Numbered from the stretch's first letter, positions 26,416 to 35,218 are shown. The stretch is 63,899 nucleotides of DNA from Halanaerobiales bacterium (GCA_029981855.1 JARRCS010000016.1:1-63899); one strand, 5' to 3'. Notes: generated from the sequence alone by a model not told the origin. A program made the numbers and translations.

Positions 26416-27420
26416 TTATGAATAACTTATTCTTGGATTCAGATAGGCATAGAGGATATCTACTGCTAGATTGATAAAAACAAAGAAGGTTGCAATTACC
26501 AGTACTGCCCCCTGAATTACCGGAAAGTCCCTTCCCAGAATACCGTTTATCAACAGACGACCAACTCCGGGTCTGGCAAAGACCGTCTCTGTAAGGACTG
26601 CCCCTCCTAGAAAGCTGCCGAACTGCAGCCCGATTATGGTTACAACCGGAATCAGGGAATTCTGCAGCACATGCTTCCAGATAACCACCTTCTCAGGAAG
26701 TCCTTTGGCTCTGGCAGTCCTAATATAATCCTGATTTAGTATTTCCAGCGTGGTAGAACGGGCCATCCGAGCAATCATCGCCAGAGGAATAGTAGCCAGG
26801 GTCAGGGATGGTAGAATCAAATGCAAGAATGTGCTCTTAAAAGCAGCCCAGTTTCTGGTCAGGATACTGTCCAGCAGGTAAAATTGGGTTACCGCCTCCA
26901 GATTTGTCTGCAGATCTATCCGCCCGGAGATGGGTAACCAGCCCAACTTCCAGGAGAAGATAAGCATTAACATCATCCCTACCCAGAAAACAGGCATGGA
27001 AATTCCAAGCAGAGCTCCGACCATCGTTAGATTATCTACCCAGGAATACTTCTTGATCGCCGAGATTACACCGGCAAGAACACCGATAATCGTTGCAATA
27101 ATCATACTTAAGATAGTCAGTTCTATCGTTGCCGGGAATGAAGCTGCTATTTCTTTTGATACCTTATTATGGTTACGGATTGACCGCCCCAGATCACCAT
27201 GAAGTAGATTACTAAAAAACTTGCCATACTGGATATAAAGGGGTTTATCCAGTCCTAGCTCAGCCCGTAAGCGAGCTATATCTTCTGCCGCACCCTTTTC
27301 TCCCAGCATAATCTCCACCGGGTCTCCGGGAATAAGGTGTATCATTAAAAAGACAACAATAGATATTGCAATCAAAAGTGGTATTAAGTATAATATTCGT
27401 CTAATAACATAACTAAGCAT
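26416..27420 (-). CDS. Peptide ABC transporter permease (OppB/DppB type)
   Basis: 334 residues, six helices, with N-terminal YVIRRILYLIPLLIAISIVVF, GDPVEIMLG and the EAA loop ARAKGLPEKVVIWKHVLQNSL. The ATG at 27420 is preferred over an upstream start at 27459 because GGGGTG is properly spaced and the protein then begins MLSYVIRR like its relatives. Confidence 0.93.
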   Translation of the reverse strand: MLSYVIRRILYLIPLLIAISIVVFLMIHLIPGDPVEIMLGEKGAAEDIARLRAELGLDKPLYIQYGKFFSNLLHGDLGRSIRNHNKVSKEIAASFPATIELTILSMIIATIIGVLAGVISAIKKYSWVDNLTMVGALLGISMPVFWVGMMLMLIFSWKLGWLPISGRIDLQTNLEAVTQFYLLDSILTRNWAAFKSTFLHLILPSLTLATIPLAMIARMARSTTLEILNQDYIRTARAKGLPEKVVIWKHVLQNSLIPVVTIIGLQFGSFLGGAVLTETVFARPGVGRLLINGILGRDFPVIQGAVLVIATFFVFINLAVDILYAYLNPRISYS

Positions 27421-27558
27421 CGTCTTCACCCCATAAAAATAAATTGGCCTGGCGGCCATATGCTTTATTTTATGATATAAATTCTTGTTGTACAGGAACT
27501 CAAATCATCCATATATTTATTGAAGGGGGCCCCGATGATGGTACCCCCTTTATCTCCT

Positions 27559-29121
27559 TTATTGTTCTAACCAGACTTTGTGGAAGAACTTGTTATAGGT
27601 CGGGTAGAGAACATAGTTCTTCACATTGGTTCTCATCGGGAGCATCTGTTTCATATGGTTAAGGAAGACAAACGGTGCATCTTCAACAACTATTTTTTGA
27701 ACCTCTTTATATATCTTTTCGCGCTCTTTCTCGTCACTAAGTTTCTGTGCCTTAATCAGCAATTCATCTACTTTCTCATTGGTGTAAAAGGCCCTGTTGG
27801 TGGAACCCTGGTTTGCCGAGTTAAAAAATACATTAAGGAAGTTATCCGGGTCACCGTTATCAGCCATCCAGCCAAACAGTGCGGCAGTATGCTTACCGGC
27901 CTTACCTTCTTTAATATAGGTACCCCATTCAAGCTGCTCAATCTCAGCATTGACACCAATTTCTTTTAAGTACTGCTGGATAGCGGTGGCCAGTCTGGCT
28001 CCTACCGGGTTATAACCCCTTGGTGCCGAATAAGTCCTGAGAGTAAAGGTAAAGCCATCACCATAACCTGCTTCTTTCAGCAACTCCTTAGCTTTTTCAG
28101 GATTGTAGGGATAACCCTTCAAAGTATCATCATAAGACCAGATGGTAGGAGGTAGTGGACCTCTGGCCGGAATTGCTTGATCCTTCATCAGATATTTACA
28201 GATCTCTTCTTTATTAATGGCATAATTCATTGCCTGACGGACAAGTTTATTGTCAAATGGCTTTTTCTCATTGTGTAAGGCAATATACCCGATATTCAGT
28301 CCGGGCTGCTCCAGAAGTTTCAGGTCCGGATTATCTTTAACTTTTTTAATATCGGTAGGATTAAGACCCTCCATAATATGAATATTGCCCTTCTCCAGCT
28401 CAAGCAGGCGCACTTCATTTCTTGGAATCACCTTGAAGATAACCTTATCTACATAAGGACGACCATCCCAGTAGTCTTCGTTGGCTACAACTGTAATGTG
28501 GTCATCCTTCACCCATTCCTCGAAGATAAAGGCACCGGTACCTACAGGATGTTTGAATATCTCTTCTCCATACTTCTTAACAGCCTCAGGACTGACAATA
28601 CAGGTAGCAAACATAGCCAGATTCTTCAGGAAAGGAGCATATGGATGTTTCAGTGTGAATTTTACAGTGTATTCATCAACAGCTTCTACCTTTTCAATCA
28701 TCCCCAGAGAAAACCCAGCATAGGGAAATTTCCCTTCCAGATAATAGGGGTGATTGGGGTTAATCTGTCGCTCAATATCAAATACTACTGCATCCGCGTT
28801 AAATGGAGTCCCATCATGGAATTTTACACCTTTACGCAGGTTAAAGGTCCAGATCAAGCCATCATCGGAAACATTCCAGGAAGTAGCCAGAGCCGGCTCT
28901 ATCTTCGTAGTTCCTCGCTCAAACCGCACCAGACCATCAAAAACATTGACTATAATGTCGGCGGAAGTACCTAGTAAAGTCATGTGGGGGTCCAGAGCAT
29001 CAGCATCTGCCCCATGAGCATAGATTAAGGTACCTCCATACTGGGGTTCTTCTGCACTACTCACACCTGCTATACCCAAAAGCATTACTAAAACCAGTAA
29101 TAGACTAATAACCTTCTTCAA
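27559..29121 (-). CDS. Extracellular peptide-binding protein (SBP family 5)
   Basis: 520 residues. Signal peptide MKKVISLLLVLVMLLGIAGV with cleavage near SSAEE and no lipobox cysteine, consistent with a soluble periplasmic protein in a diderm cell. Family-5 solute-binding landmarks: GTLIYAHGADADALDPH, LRKGVKFHDGTPFNADAVVF, YAINKEEI. It heads the operon and delivers peptides to the OppBC-like permeases. Confidence 0.94.
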   Translation of the reverse strand: MKKVISLLLVLVMLLGIAGVSSAEEPQYGGTLIYAHGADADALDPHMTLLGTSADIIVNVFDGLVRFERGTTKIEPALATSWNVSDDGLIWTFNLRKGVKFHDGTPFNADAVVFDIERQINPNHPYYLEGKFPYAGFSLGMIEKVEAVDEYTVKFTLKHPYAPFLKNLAMFATCIVSPEAVKKYGEEIFKHPVGTGAFIFEEWVKDDHITVVANEDYWDGRPYVDKVIFKVIPRNEVRLLELEKGNIHIMEGLNPTDIKKVKDNPDLKLLEQPGLNIGYIALHNEKKPFDNKLVRQAMNYAINKEEICKYLMKDQAIPARGPLPPTIWSYDDTLKGYPYNPEKAKELLKEAGYGDGFTFTLRTYSAPRGYNPVGARLATAIQQYLKEIGVNAEIEQLEWGTYIKEGKAGKHTAALFGWMADNGDPDNFLNVFFNSANQGSTNRAFYTNEKVDELLIKAQKLSDEKEREKIYKEVQKIVVEDAPFVFLNHMKQMLPMRTNVKNYVLYPTYNKFFHKVWLEQ

Positions 29122-29178
29122 TTAAATTCCCTCCTCTGTTTTTAATCCTGCTAAGTTACAAAATAACTCATATTACGT

Positions 29179-29232
29179 ATAATACAACATAAAAATTTCA
29201 TAGTTAAATATTTGCATTTTTAAATATTTAAC
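29179..29232 (-). promoter_or_regulatory. Peptide-transport promoter with overlapping palindrome
   Basis: Minus-strand TTAACT (29202-29207), 17-bp spacer, TATTAT (29179-29184). An 11-bp perfect inverted repeat GTTAAATATTT / AAATATTTAAC (29203-29213, 29222-29232) overlaps the -35, suggesting an operator for an unidentified regulator. Confidence 0.5.
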
Positions 29233-29335
29233 CATCAGGCGCTTTGCTATCTCCATTCCAGCCAAAACAATTTTCACTGAGTCCTAAAAAGTCAATTATT
29301 TTGTTAGCATGAAAAAGCCGGTTGGTTATACAACA

Positions 29336-29590
29336 CTTTTTTGCAGCCAATAATTATCCCATTCCTCAGCTGAATAGTTTTCAAGGCAAAGCATCACCCC
29401 CCTTACGTGTCCATTGCATTGAAGTATGTTTCTGTCTTCTCGCAACAAGTATTTCATTTGCCTTTTCTACTATGACACTTCCATTATACAAACACCGCTT
29501 GCGCCGTTTGCCTTCCCATAGCATTGGGATTAGTTGGGTAGAAACTTCTTTTCTATGGACTTTACCAAAACAGATCATGCTCAAGAGCAA
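29336..29590 (-). pseudogene. Transposase C-terminal remnant (frameshifted)
   Basis: The 625-bp gap before the tRNA holds an open stretch reading STQLIPMLWEGKRRKRCLYN, then ARRQKHTSMQWTRKG, followed in another frame by ENYSAEEWDNYWLQKSVV and a stop. The W-rich tail after a RRQKHTSMQW-type segment resembles transposase C-termini (UPF0236/ISLre2-like is my best guess). Upstream to 29735 there are further stop-ridden fragments. The rest of the gap (29233-29335) shows nothing clear. Confidence 0.55.
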
Positions 29591-29746
29591 TTTATCCAGT
29601 CATTTTTGCAATTTATTCCAAATAATCCGTGGATGATCATAAATCTACTTTTTCATGCTAAGAACTTTTTTTACCTAAGTATTGCGTTGCTGTCAAACCG
29701 TATTTTCCCACTATATGTAAAAGGGCAATAATCCCTGATATATCAA

Positions 29747-29822
29747 TGGAGCCGGTGACAGGACTCGAACCCGCAACATGCTGATTACGATTCAGCTGCT
29801 CTACCAATTGAGCTACACCGGC
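29747..29822 (-). tRNA. tRNA-Thr (CGT)
   Basis: Complete cloverleaf on the minus strand: acceptor GCCGGTG / CACCGGC, D-arm AGCTCAATTGGTAGAGC, anticodon stem GCTGA/TCAGC with loop ATCGTAA (anticodon CGT), T-arm GCGGGTTCGAGTCCTGT, discriminator T and encoded CCA. Confidence 0.95.
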
Positions 29823-29856
29823 CTGGAAATTATTTTACCAGATAACTAAATCGAAA

Positions 29857-30003
29857 TCAACTGATTACAACTATTTTTTTAACACTTTTAATCCGCCTAT
29901 ATATTTCCTTTTCCCTACATTCCGGACATAAATCAGTAAGGTAACTCTTTCGCTGTTGTATTCTTATTTCTTTTATTCGTTCACATAAAGGACATAATTT
30001 CAT
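29857..30003 (-). CDS. Small zinc-ribbon-like protein
   Basis: 48 residues, too short for most gene finders. Begins MKLCPLCERIKEIR and has a second pair in DLCPECREKEI, giving CXXC...CXXC suited to one zinc ion, then a basic tail. ATG at 30003 follows AGGTGG by 8 bp. It is divergent from the DUF1540 gene and 34 bp from the tRNA. Function unknown. Confidence 0.6.
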   Translation of the reverse strand: MKLCPLCERIKEIRIQQRKSYLTDLCPECREKEIYRRIKSVKKIVVIS

Positions 30004-30119
30004 AATTTAAAACCACCTCATTTATCTATTATTAACACCTCCCGGTAGATTTAAACCTGAAATAAGTATAATTAATTCTTTATGTGGAAAAATATCATTG
30101 AAAGGGAGGTGAAATAAAC

Positions 30120-30314
30120 TTGGCAAGAATAAAATGTACTGTTGACGACTGCCATTATTGGGGTGAAGGTGATATCTGTGAAGCTGACACCATTGAAGTA
30201 GCCAATAACTTTACCGGTGGTGCGGACATGGAAGCCGGTGTGTTAGGAGAAGATGCCGGTTCCTCCAATCGGACACAATGTGTAACCTATAAACCAAAAA
30301 AGAAAGGTAAATAG
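30120..30314 (+). CDS. DUF1540 protein
   Basis: 64 residues with the DUF1540 cysteine pattern (IKCTVDDCHYWGEGDICEAD ... RTQCVTYKP), a small Cys-rich, probably metal-binding protein common in Clostridia and spore formers. Start is TTG at 30120, 8 bp after GGGAGGTGA. Function is not established for the family. Confidence 0.8.
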   Translation: MARIKCTVDDCHYWGEGDICEADTIEVANNFTGGADMEAGVLGEDAGSSNRTQCVTYKPKKKGK

Positions 30315-30360
30315 AAACAGGGCGGGATTAATTTCCCGCTTATTTCAGTGAGGTTTAGCA

Positions 30361-31248
30361 ATGTTAAAGCCACCACTTCAACCCATGTTATTAACCGATT
30401 TAGAGAAGCCCTTTAACTCAGATGATTTTATCTTTGAAATAAAATGGGACGGCTACCGGAGCCTGGTCTTTACCGAAAATAAAGATGTCTATCTCCAGAG
30501 CAGAAATCAAAAGGACCTCACACCCTATTTTCCTGAATTAAAAAAGGTCTATCAACAGGTCAACAGTAAGAGGGCTATCCTTGATGGAGAGATATGCTAT
30601 CTTAATGAAGAAGGCAAACCGGTTTTTGAATTTTTACAGGGCAGAATATGGAAAAAATACGATAAGAAAGAAAAGATAAAATACCCGGTAAGCCTAGTTA
30701 TCTGGGACCTCCTGGCCTTTGAGAATGAAGATATCTATAAATTACCATTAATAGAACGGAAAAAATATCTTAAGGAGATAGTAAGACCAGATAAGAATTT
30801 GTACCTTTCACCCTATATAAAAAGAGAGGGTAAACAATTGTACAAAAGTGCAGCAGCTGAAGGCCTTGAGGGGATTATAGCCAAGAAGATAGACTCACCT
30901 TATGAATTCAAACGGAGTAAATACTGGTATAAAATTAAGATCTGGCAATATACCGAAACCTTTATAGCAGGATATAGCCTGGATAGAACGGGGTTAGTAG
31001 TTGGGAAGTTTAAAGATAACAACTTTATACATATGGGAAAGATAAAACTGGCCCTGAGTAAGGAGGAAGAAGAGGCCCTTTTTAGATTTCTTCCCTCAAT
31101 CAAAATAGAAAAAAGCCCCTTTCAGGAAGAACCGCAAATTTCTAATGTTAACTGGGTAAAGCCTTCCATAAAATGTAGAGTGAGATTTACCGAGATTACC
31201 GGTAATGAAACCTTTCGGCACGGTTATGTGATTAAACTATTAGTTTAA
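30361..31248 (+). CDS. ligD: ATP-dependent DNA ligase (LigD ligase domain, stand-alone)
   Basis: 295 residues. Adenylation motif I EIKWDGYRS with the nucleotide-accepting lysine near residue 28, DGEICYL (motif III), GLEGIIAKK (motif IV), and a C-terminal OB fold. Corresponds to the ligase module of LigD; polymerase and ligase are separate genes here and no 3'-phosphoesterase module was seen. With Ku and the polymerase downstream it forms a bacterial non-homologous end-joining set, typical of spore formers. Confidence 0.9.
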   Translation: MLKPPLQPMLLTDLEKPFNSDDFIFEIKWDGYRSLVFTENKDVYLQSRNQKDLTPYFPELKKVYQQVNSKRAILDGEICYLNEEGKPVFEFLQGRIWKKYDKKEKIKYPVSLVIWDLLAFENEDIYKLPLIERKKYLKEIVRPDKNLYLSPYIKREGKQLYKSAAAEGLEGIIAKKIDSPYEFKRSKYWYKIKIWQYTETFIAGYSLDRTGLVVGKFKDNNFIHMGKIKLALSKEEEEALFRFLPSIKIEKSPFQEEPQISNVNWVKPSIKCRVRFTEITGNETFRHGYVIKLLV

Positions 31249-31269
31249 TAGTTGTTTAAGGAGTTTAAT

Positions 31270-32205
31270 ATGAATAAGATATTAGTAGCTGATATAGAGG
31301 TAAAAATAAGCAATCTGGATAAGGTTTTCTGGCCTAAACATGGTTTTACCAAAGGGGATATGATCAACTATTATATAGAGGTCTATCCCCTGATTAAAAA
31401 TTACCTTAAAGACCGGCCGCTCTCTTTAAAAATTTATCCTGATGGTATCAATGGTAAATCATTTTATCAAAAAAATGCCCCCGATTATGCCCCTGACTGG
31501 CTAACTATCATTCCGATTTACTCCAGTCATAGAAAGGAGGCAATAAACTGGGTTATGGTCAATAAGCTGCAGGATCTTATCTGGGTTGCCAATAGTGCTT
31601 CAATCGAACTCCATGGCTGGTTTTCAACAACCAGAGATCTAGAGAGACCAAACTTTGCAGTCTTTGACCTTGATCCAGGTATTAATACAGGCTTTGAGGA
31701 TACCATTGAAATTGCCCTCTTAATAAAGAAAATACTTGATGAATTAAAACTAATCTCCTTTATTAAAACATCAGGCAAATCAGGCCTTCACATCTATATA
31801 CCACTGAGACCAGTTTACAAATATGAAAAGGTAAAAGGGTTTTTGAAAGCTATTGCCGAGATGGTGATTAAATTAAAACCCGAACTAGCAACTATCGAAT
31901 GGAGAAAAAGGGAACGTCAAGGCAAGATATATATCGACTACCGCCAGAATAGCCGGTCCAAGACAATACCTGCCCCCTATTCCCTCAGACCAACCGAAAA
32001 TGCCACTATCTCTACCCCATTAGAATGGGAAGAGCTTTCAGCAGGTATAAAACCGGAAGATTTTACCCTGGCTAATATAAAAGACCGTCTTGATGAAAAA
32101 GGTGACCTCTGGTCAGACTTATTAAAAATACATCAAAAACTACCCGGTTTTCTTCTTTACCTTCTTTTCTTTCTTCTCTTCACTGGCCTCAACACTGGCC
32201 TTTAA
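31270..32205 (+). CDS. LigD-type primase-polymerase (stand-alone Pol domain)
   Basis: About 311 residues. LigD-Pol landmarks: VFWPKHGFTKGDMINYY at the N-terminus, ELHGWFSTT, catalytic FAVFDLDPG, TSGKSGLHIYIPL and YRQNSRSKTIPAPYSLR. ATG at 31270 is chosen because AAGGAG precedes it. The usual domain ends near DLLKIHQKL; the last 20 or so residues (FLLYLLFFLLF...) are hydrophobic because the frame continues antisense through the Lys-rich end of ku, so the natural stop seems to have been lost or moved. Confidence 0.9.
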   Translation: MNKILVADIEVKISNLDKVFWPKHGFTKGDMINYYIEVYPLIKNYLKDRPLSLKIYPDGINGKSFYQKNAPDYAPDWLTIIPIYSSHRKEAINWVMVNKLQDLIWVANSASIELHGWFSTTRDLERPNFAVFDLDPGINTGFEDTIEIALLIKKILDELKLISFIKTSGKSGLHIYIPLRPVYKYEKVKGFLKAIAEMVIKLKPELATIEWRKRERQGKIYIDYRQNSRSKTIPAPYSLRPTENATISTPLEWEELSAGIKPEDFTLANIKDRLDEKGDLWSDLLKIHQKLPGFLLYLLFFLLFTGLNTGL

Positions 32206-32952
32206 TCTTTCCATCAGATCCAGAACCTTGTTCTCTTCACTAACTGTCTCGGGTATTTCAACCTCCTTGCCTTCGATCTTCTCCCTAATTATCCTCATTA
32301 ATTCCTCCCTATATTCATCAGTATATTTTTCAGGTTTAAATTCAGCAGTCAGGTTATTGACAATCTCAACAGCCAGTTTCTCTTCCTTATCATTGATGCT
32401 TATCTTTTCCCCCATTTCATTGATACCGAGTTCATCTGCGGACCTCACCTCATCGGCAAAATACATAGTTTCCAGGGCTAAAGCATTATTCATTACCCTG
32501 ATAACAGCCAGACTCTCCTTATTTCTAATAGTTATCTTGGTAATAGCCACCTTATTGGTTTTTTCCATGGCCCTTTTTAATAATAGATAGGGTTTCTCTC
32601 CCCCCTCGGCAGGACTTAAATAATATGTTTTAATATAATAGACAGGGTCAATCTCCTCTAGCTTAACAAAGTCAACAATATCGATGGTCTTGGTGGATTT
32701 AACGGGAATATTATCAAAATCCTCATCTCTTAAAACTACAAACTTATTATCTTCATACTCATATCCCTTAACAAGCTCCTGATAATCTACCTCCTGGTCA
32801 CATTTAGGACAGTATCTCTTGGTATCTACCGGGGTATTACATTCTTTATGCAATAATTTAAAACGGATATTCTTTTTACTGGTTGCAGTTGATAGCCTGA
32901 TTGGAATATTGACCAGGCCGAAACTAATGGCCCCCTTCCAGATTGTTCTCAT
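32140..32952 (-). CDS. ku: Ku protein (non-homologous end joining)
   Basis: 270 residues. Begins MRTIWKGAISFGLVNIPIRL, the hallmark of bacterial Ku, with CNTPVDTKRYCPKCDQEV (a small zinc-finger-like insert) and a basic Lys-rich C-terminus. Forms a ring homodimer on DNA ends and recruits LigD. ATG at 32952 follows AGAGGTGA; a GTG 9 bp upstream is less likely. It is convergent with the polymerase gene and overlaps it by 66 bp at the 3' ends. Confidence 0.95.
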   Translation of the reverse strand: MRTIWKGAISFGLVNIPIRLSTATSKKNIRFKLLHKECNTPVDTKRYCPKCDQEVDYQELVKGYEYEDNKFVVLRDEDFDNIPVKSTKTIDIVDFVKLEEIDPVYYIKTYYLSPAEGGEKPYLLLKRAMEKTNKVAITKITIRNKESLAVIRVMNNALALETMYFADEVRSADELGINEMGEKISINDKEEKLAVEIVNNLTAEFKPEKYTDEYREELMRIIREKIEGKEVEIPETVSEENKVLDLMERLKASVEASEEKKEKKVKKKTG

Positions 32953-33088
32953 AAATATCACCTCTTATTCTGGTATTATTCCCAATCAGTAAAATAAATA
33001 TATCTCTTCAAAAATGAAACAGAGCAAAATCTGAATGGATTAGAAAATTATGAAAAGAGTTTTAAAATTAAAACTTTGTTTATTTTAC

Positions 33089-33117
33089 TTTACTAGAGCA
33101 TAAGATTGATATATAAT
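33089..33117 (+). promoter_or_regulatory. Promoter of candidate small RNA
   Basis: TTTACT (33089-33094), 17-bp spacer, TATAAT (33112-33117), with no coding frame behind it. Confidence 0.6.
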
Positions 33118-33123
33118 ATAGAC

Positions 33124-33258
33124 AACCCCTTATAAGATCATAAGTATATAAGAAAAGAGGTTATGATGTCTTGATCATTATAAGGGGATAACATACAATT
33201 TTTTCATTTTTATCCTCCTTTTTTTGGGCCAACTGGAACGCACGGTTGGCCTTTTTTT
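33124..33258 (+). ncRNA. Candidate small regulatory RNA with CCUCC motif
   Basis: Between ku and tRNA-Gly lies a promoter-structure-terminator unit without an ORF. The 5' half folds into a long hairpin: CCCCTTATAAGATCA (33126-33140) pairs with TGATC, one bulged A, then TTATAAGGGG (33172-33187). A single-stranded U-rich stretch follows with TATCCTCC (33211-33218), complementary to Shine-Dalgarno sequences. It ends at a strong terminator: GGCCAAC/GTTGGCC stem (33227-33251) and seven T. The rest of the 604-bp gap (32953-33088, 33259-33556) shows nothing clear. Confidence 0.65.
33227..33258 (+). terminator. Rho-independent terminator of the small RNA
   Basis: Stem GGCCAAC / GTTGGCC with an 11-base loop and TTTTTTT directly after it. 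Confidence 0.85.
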
Positions 33259-33556
33259 CATGCCATACAAGCTATTCTTCAATATACCCCAATATATCCC
33301 CAGATTGACACTGTAATTCACGACAAATTGTTTCCAGAATTAAAACCATTCTGCTTTTGCCTTATTATTTTTGAGAATAGATAAATTTGCATTAGTTATA
33401 CCAATTATTTTTTAATAATTTATTGTTTCATATTTTCATATAAAAATGTCCTTAAGAGAAAATGCATAACGCCATAATCAGATCAAAAGCAATAAAAAAA
33501 GGAAGAAAGCTAAAATTAAAAATAGCTCTCTTCCCTGCTATATCAACAAATAAAAA

Positions 33557-33632
33557 TGGAGCGGACAACGGGCCTCGAACCCGCGACCTTTGGCTTGGGA
33601 AGCCAACGCTCTACCAACTGAGCTATGTCCGC
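33557..33632 (-). tRNA. tRNA-Gly (CCC)
   Basis: Cloverleaf on the minus strand: acceptor GCGGACA / TGTCCGC, D-arm AGCTCAGTTGGTAGAGC, anticodon arm TTGGC-TTCCCAA-GCCAA (anticodon CCC), T-arm GCGGGTTCGAGGCCCGT, discriminator T, encoded CCA. Confidence 0.95.
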
Positions 33633-33818
33633 TCACTAAAGATATTATAGCATAATTTTAATTTACTGGCAAGTATTTTAATGAATTTTTTATCCCTACT
33701 TCCATAAATTACATAGCTACACAATGTAGTATTTTATTAGTATATATGATATTATTTGTATATAGATGTATATCATTTAATATATAAAGATCAATATAAC
33801 TGGAGGGAGAATTAAGAT

Positions 33819-35018
33819 ATGTTCAGGCAAATTAAGATGTTTTTTATATTTCTACTGTTCTTCGTTATTTTCACTTCACAATTTGTTTTGGCCACAGAAC
33901 CAACTGATATAAGCAATCACTGGGCACAGGATTATATACTTAACCTGGTCAATAATGATATTATGGAAACATATCCGGATGGCACTTTTAAACCAGATCA
34001 GGCTATTACCAGAGGTGAATTTGCTGTAGCTCTGGCAAAACAAATCAACCTATTACCTGATAATAACATACGGTTTAGCGATTTACAAGATTATCCTGGC
34101 TATAATTTAATAAATGCATTAGTTAAGGAGAAAATTATTAATGGTTATCCTGATAGTACATTCAAACCGGATAAACCTATTTCCAGGGCGGAAACGGTTT
34201 CCATACTAATAAGATCATTAGGTATAAATGATGAAAAAGTAACAATTAATCTTGACGATTACCAGACATTTAACGATATACCTGCAAACCACTGGGCTTT
34301 AAACCAGATTAAGATCGCAGAAAAACTAGGGTTAGTTATGGGCGATTCCTTAAATAATTTCTACCCCCAAAAAAGTATAACCAGGGCTGAGGCAGCAAAA
34401 TACCTGACAAAATTAGCTTCACTTTCCTCAAATACCGGCTACATTACTGATGTGTATCCTACTTCCCAGAAGATATCGATCAATCTCTTAGACGGTAAAA
34501 GAGAAGTATTAAACTACAATGAAAATACCCTCGTTGGAAGAAATAATAGATTGGTCGATATTAATGATATACTAAAGACCGATAAGGTATTTATAGTTGC
34601 CGAGAATAATGATGAAGTCAAATATATTAAGGCCTATGGTATGATTACCCAGGATGACCTAGCTACAGAAGTAAGTACTATGACTCAGGGAATACTGGAA
34701 CCCAGTGATGTTAAAAAACTGGCCAGTGGTAATCTTAATTTTCTCAAACCTAAATTGCAAACAGCCATTGAAAAACAATTACAAGATCAGGGGTTAACTG
34801 CTGAAGAGATAATTGCTATCATGTCAACGGACTGGGATAAATTAGAAACTCTTAGCAAAGCAAGACTTTCTGAAGCAATTTCCATTCAGACCGGACTACC
34901 TCTCGATATTACCAGGAGCTTATTAAATGGGGACTGGGATAAAATTAAATCTTATGCTCAGATTGAACTAATCCAACGTCTGGTCCAGGAGGTACTTGAC
35001 TCTGATCTGATTTCATAA
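33819..35018 (+). CDS. SLH-domain envelope protein
   Basis: 399 residues. Signal peptide (MFRQIKMFFIFLLFFVIF, cut near VLATE), then three S-layer-homology repeats, each with the ITRGE/ISRAE/ITRAE signature (around residues 30-75, 88-135, 148-197), then a region with strand content near 205-260 and a helical C-terminus. SLH repeats anchor proteins to pyruvylated or similar cell-wall polymers; in diderm Firmicutes such proteins tie the outer envelope to peptidoglycan. There is no barrel domain here, so it is not an OmpM-type porin. Monocistronic, RBS GGAGGGAG. Confidence 0.88.
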   Translation: MFRQIKMFFIFLLFFVIFTSQFVLATEPTDISNHWAQDYILNLVNNDIMETYPDGTFKPDQAITRGEFAVALAKQINLLPDNNIRFSDLQDYPGYNLINALVKEKIINGYPDSTFKPDKPISRAETVSILIRSLGINDEKVTINLDDYQTFNDIPANHWALNQIKIAEKLGLVMGDSLNNFYPQKSITRAEAAKYLTKLASLSSNTGYITDVYPTSQKISINLLDGKREVLNYNENTLVGRNNRLVDINDILKTDKVFIVAENNDEVKYIKAYGMITQDDLATEVSTMTQGILEPSDVKKLASGNLNFLKPKLQTAIEKQLQDQGLTAEEIIAIMSTDWDKLETLSKARLSEAISIQTGLPLDITRSLLNGDWDKIKSYAQIELIQRLVQEVLDSDLIS

Positions 35019-35036
35019 GTATAATAATAAATATAT

Positions 35037-35068
35037 ACCGGGATATTCTAACATCTCAATTTCCCGGT
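35037..35068 (+). terminator. Terminator after the SLH gene
   Basis: Stem ACCGGGA / TCCCGGT around an 18-base loop, followed by TAAATTTTGTC. Moderate quality. Confidence 0.5.
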
Positions 35069-35128
35069 TAAATTTTGTCTTGCTTTTTTCCCGCAAATAT
35101 GTTAGTATATATAAGTGTCAGATATAGT

Positions 35129-35218
35129 GCCGAAGTGGCGGAATTGGCAGACGCGCTGGACTCAAAATCCAGTGGGCCTTTAAAGCTCGTGTGGGTTCGA
35201 CCCCCACCTTCGGCACCA
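35129..35218 (+). tRNA. tRNA-Leu (CAA)
   Basis: Type II tRNA with long variable arm: acceptor GCCGAAG / CTTCGGC, anticodon arm CTGGA-CTCAAAA-TCCAG (anticodon CAA), variable arm TGGGCCTTTAAAGCTCGT, T-arm GTGGGTTCGACCCCCAC, discriminator A, encoded CCA. Confidence 0.96.

Noticed and set aside
28378-28974. 198-codon plus-strand ORF inside the peptide-binding protein gene
   Set aside because: Antisense shadow; no RBS or promoter and no recognisable domain.
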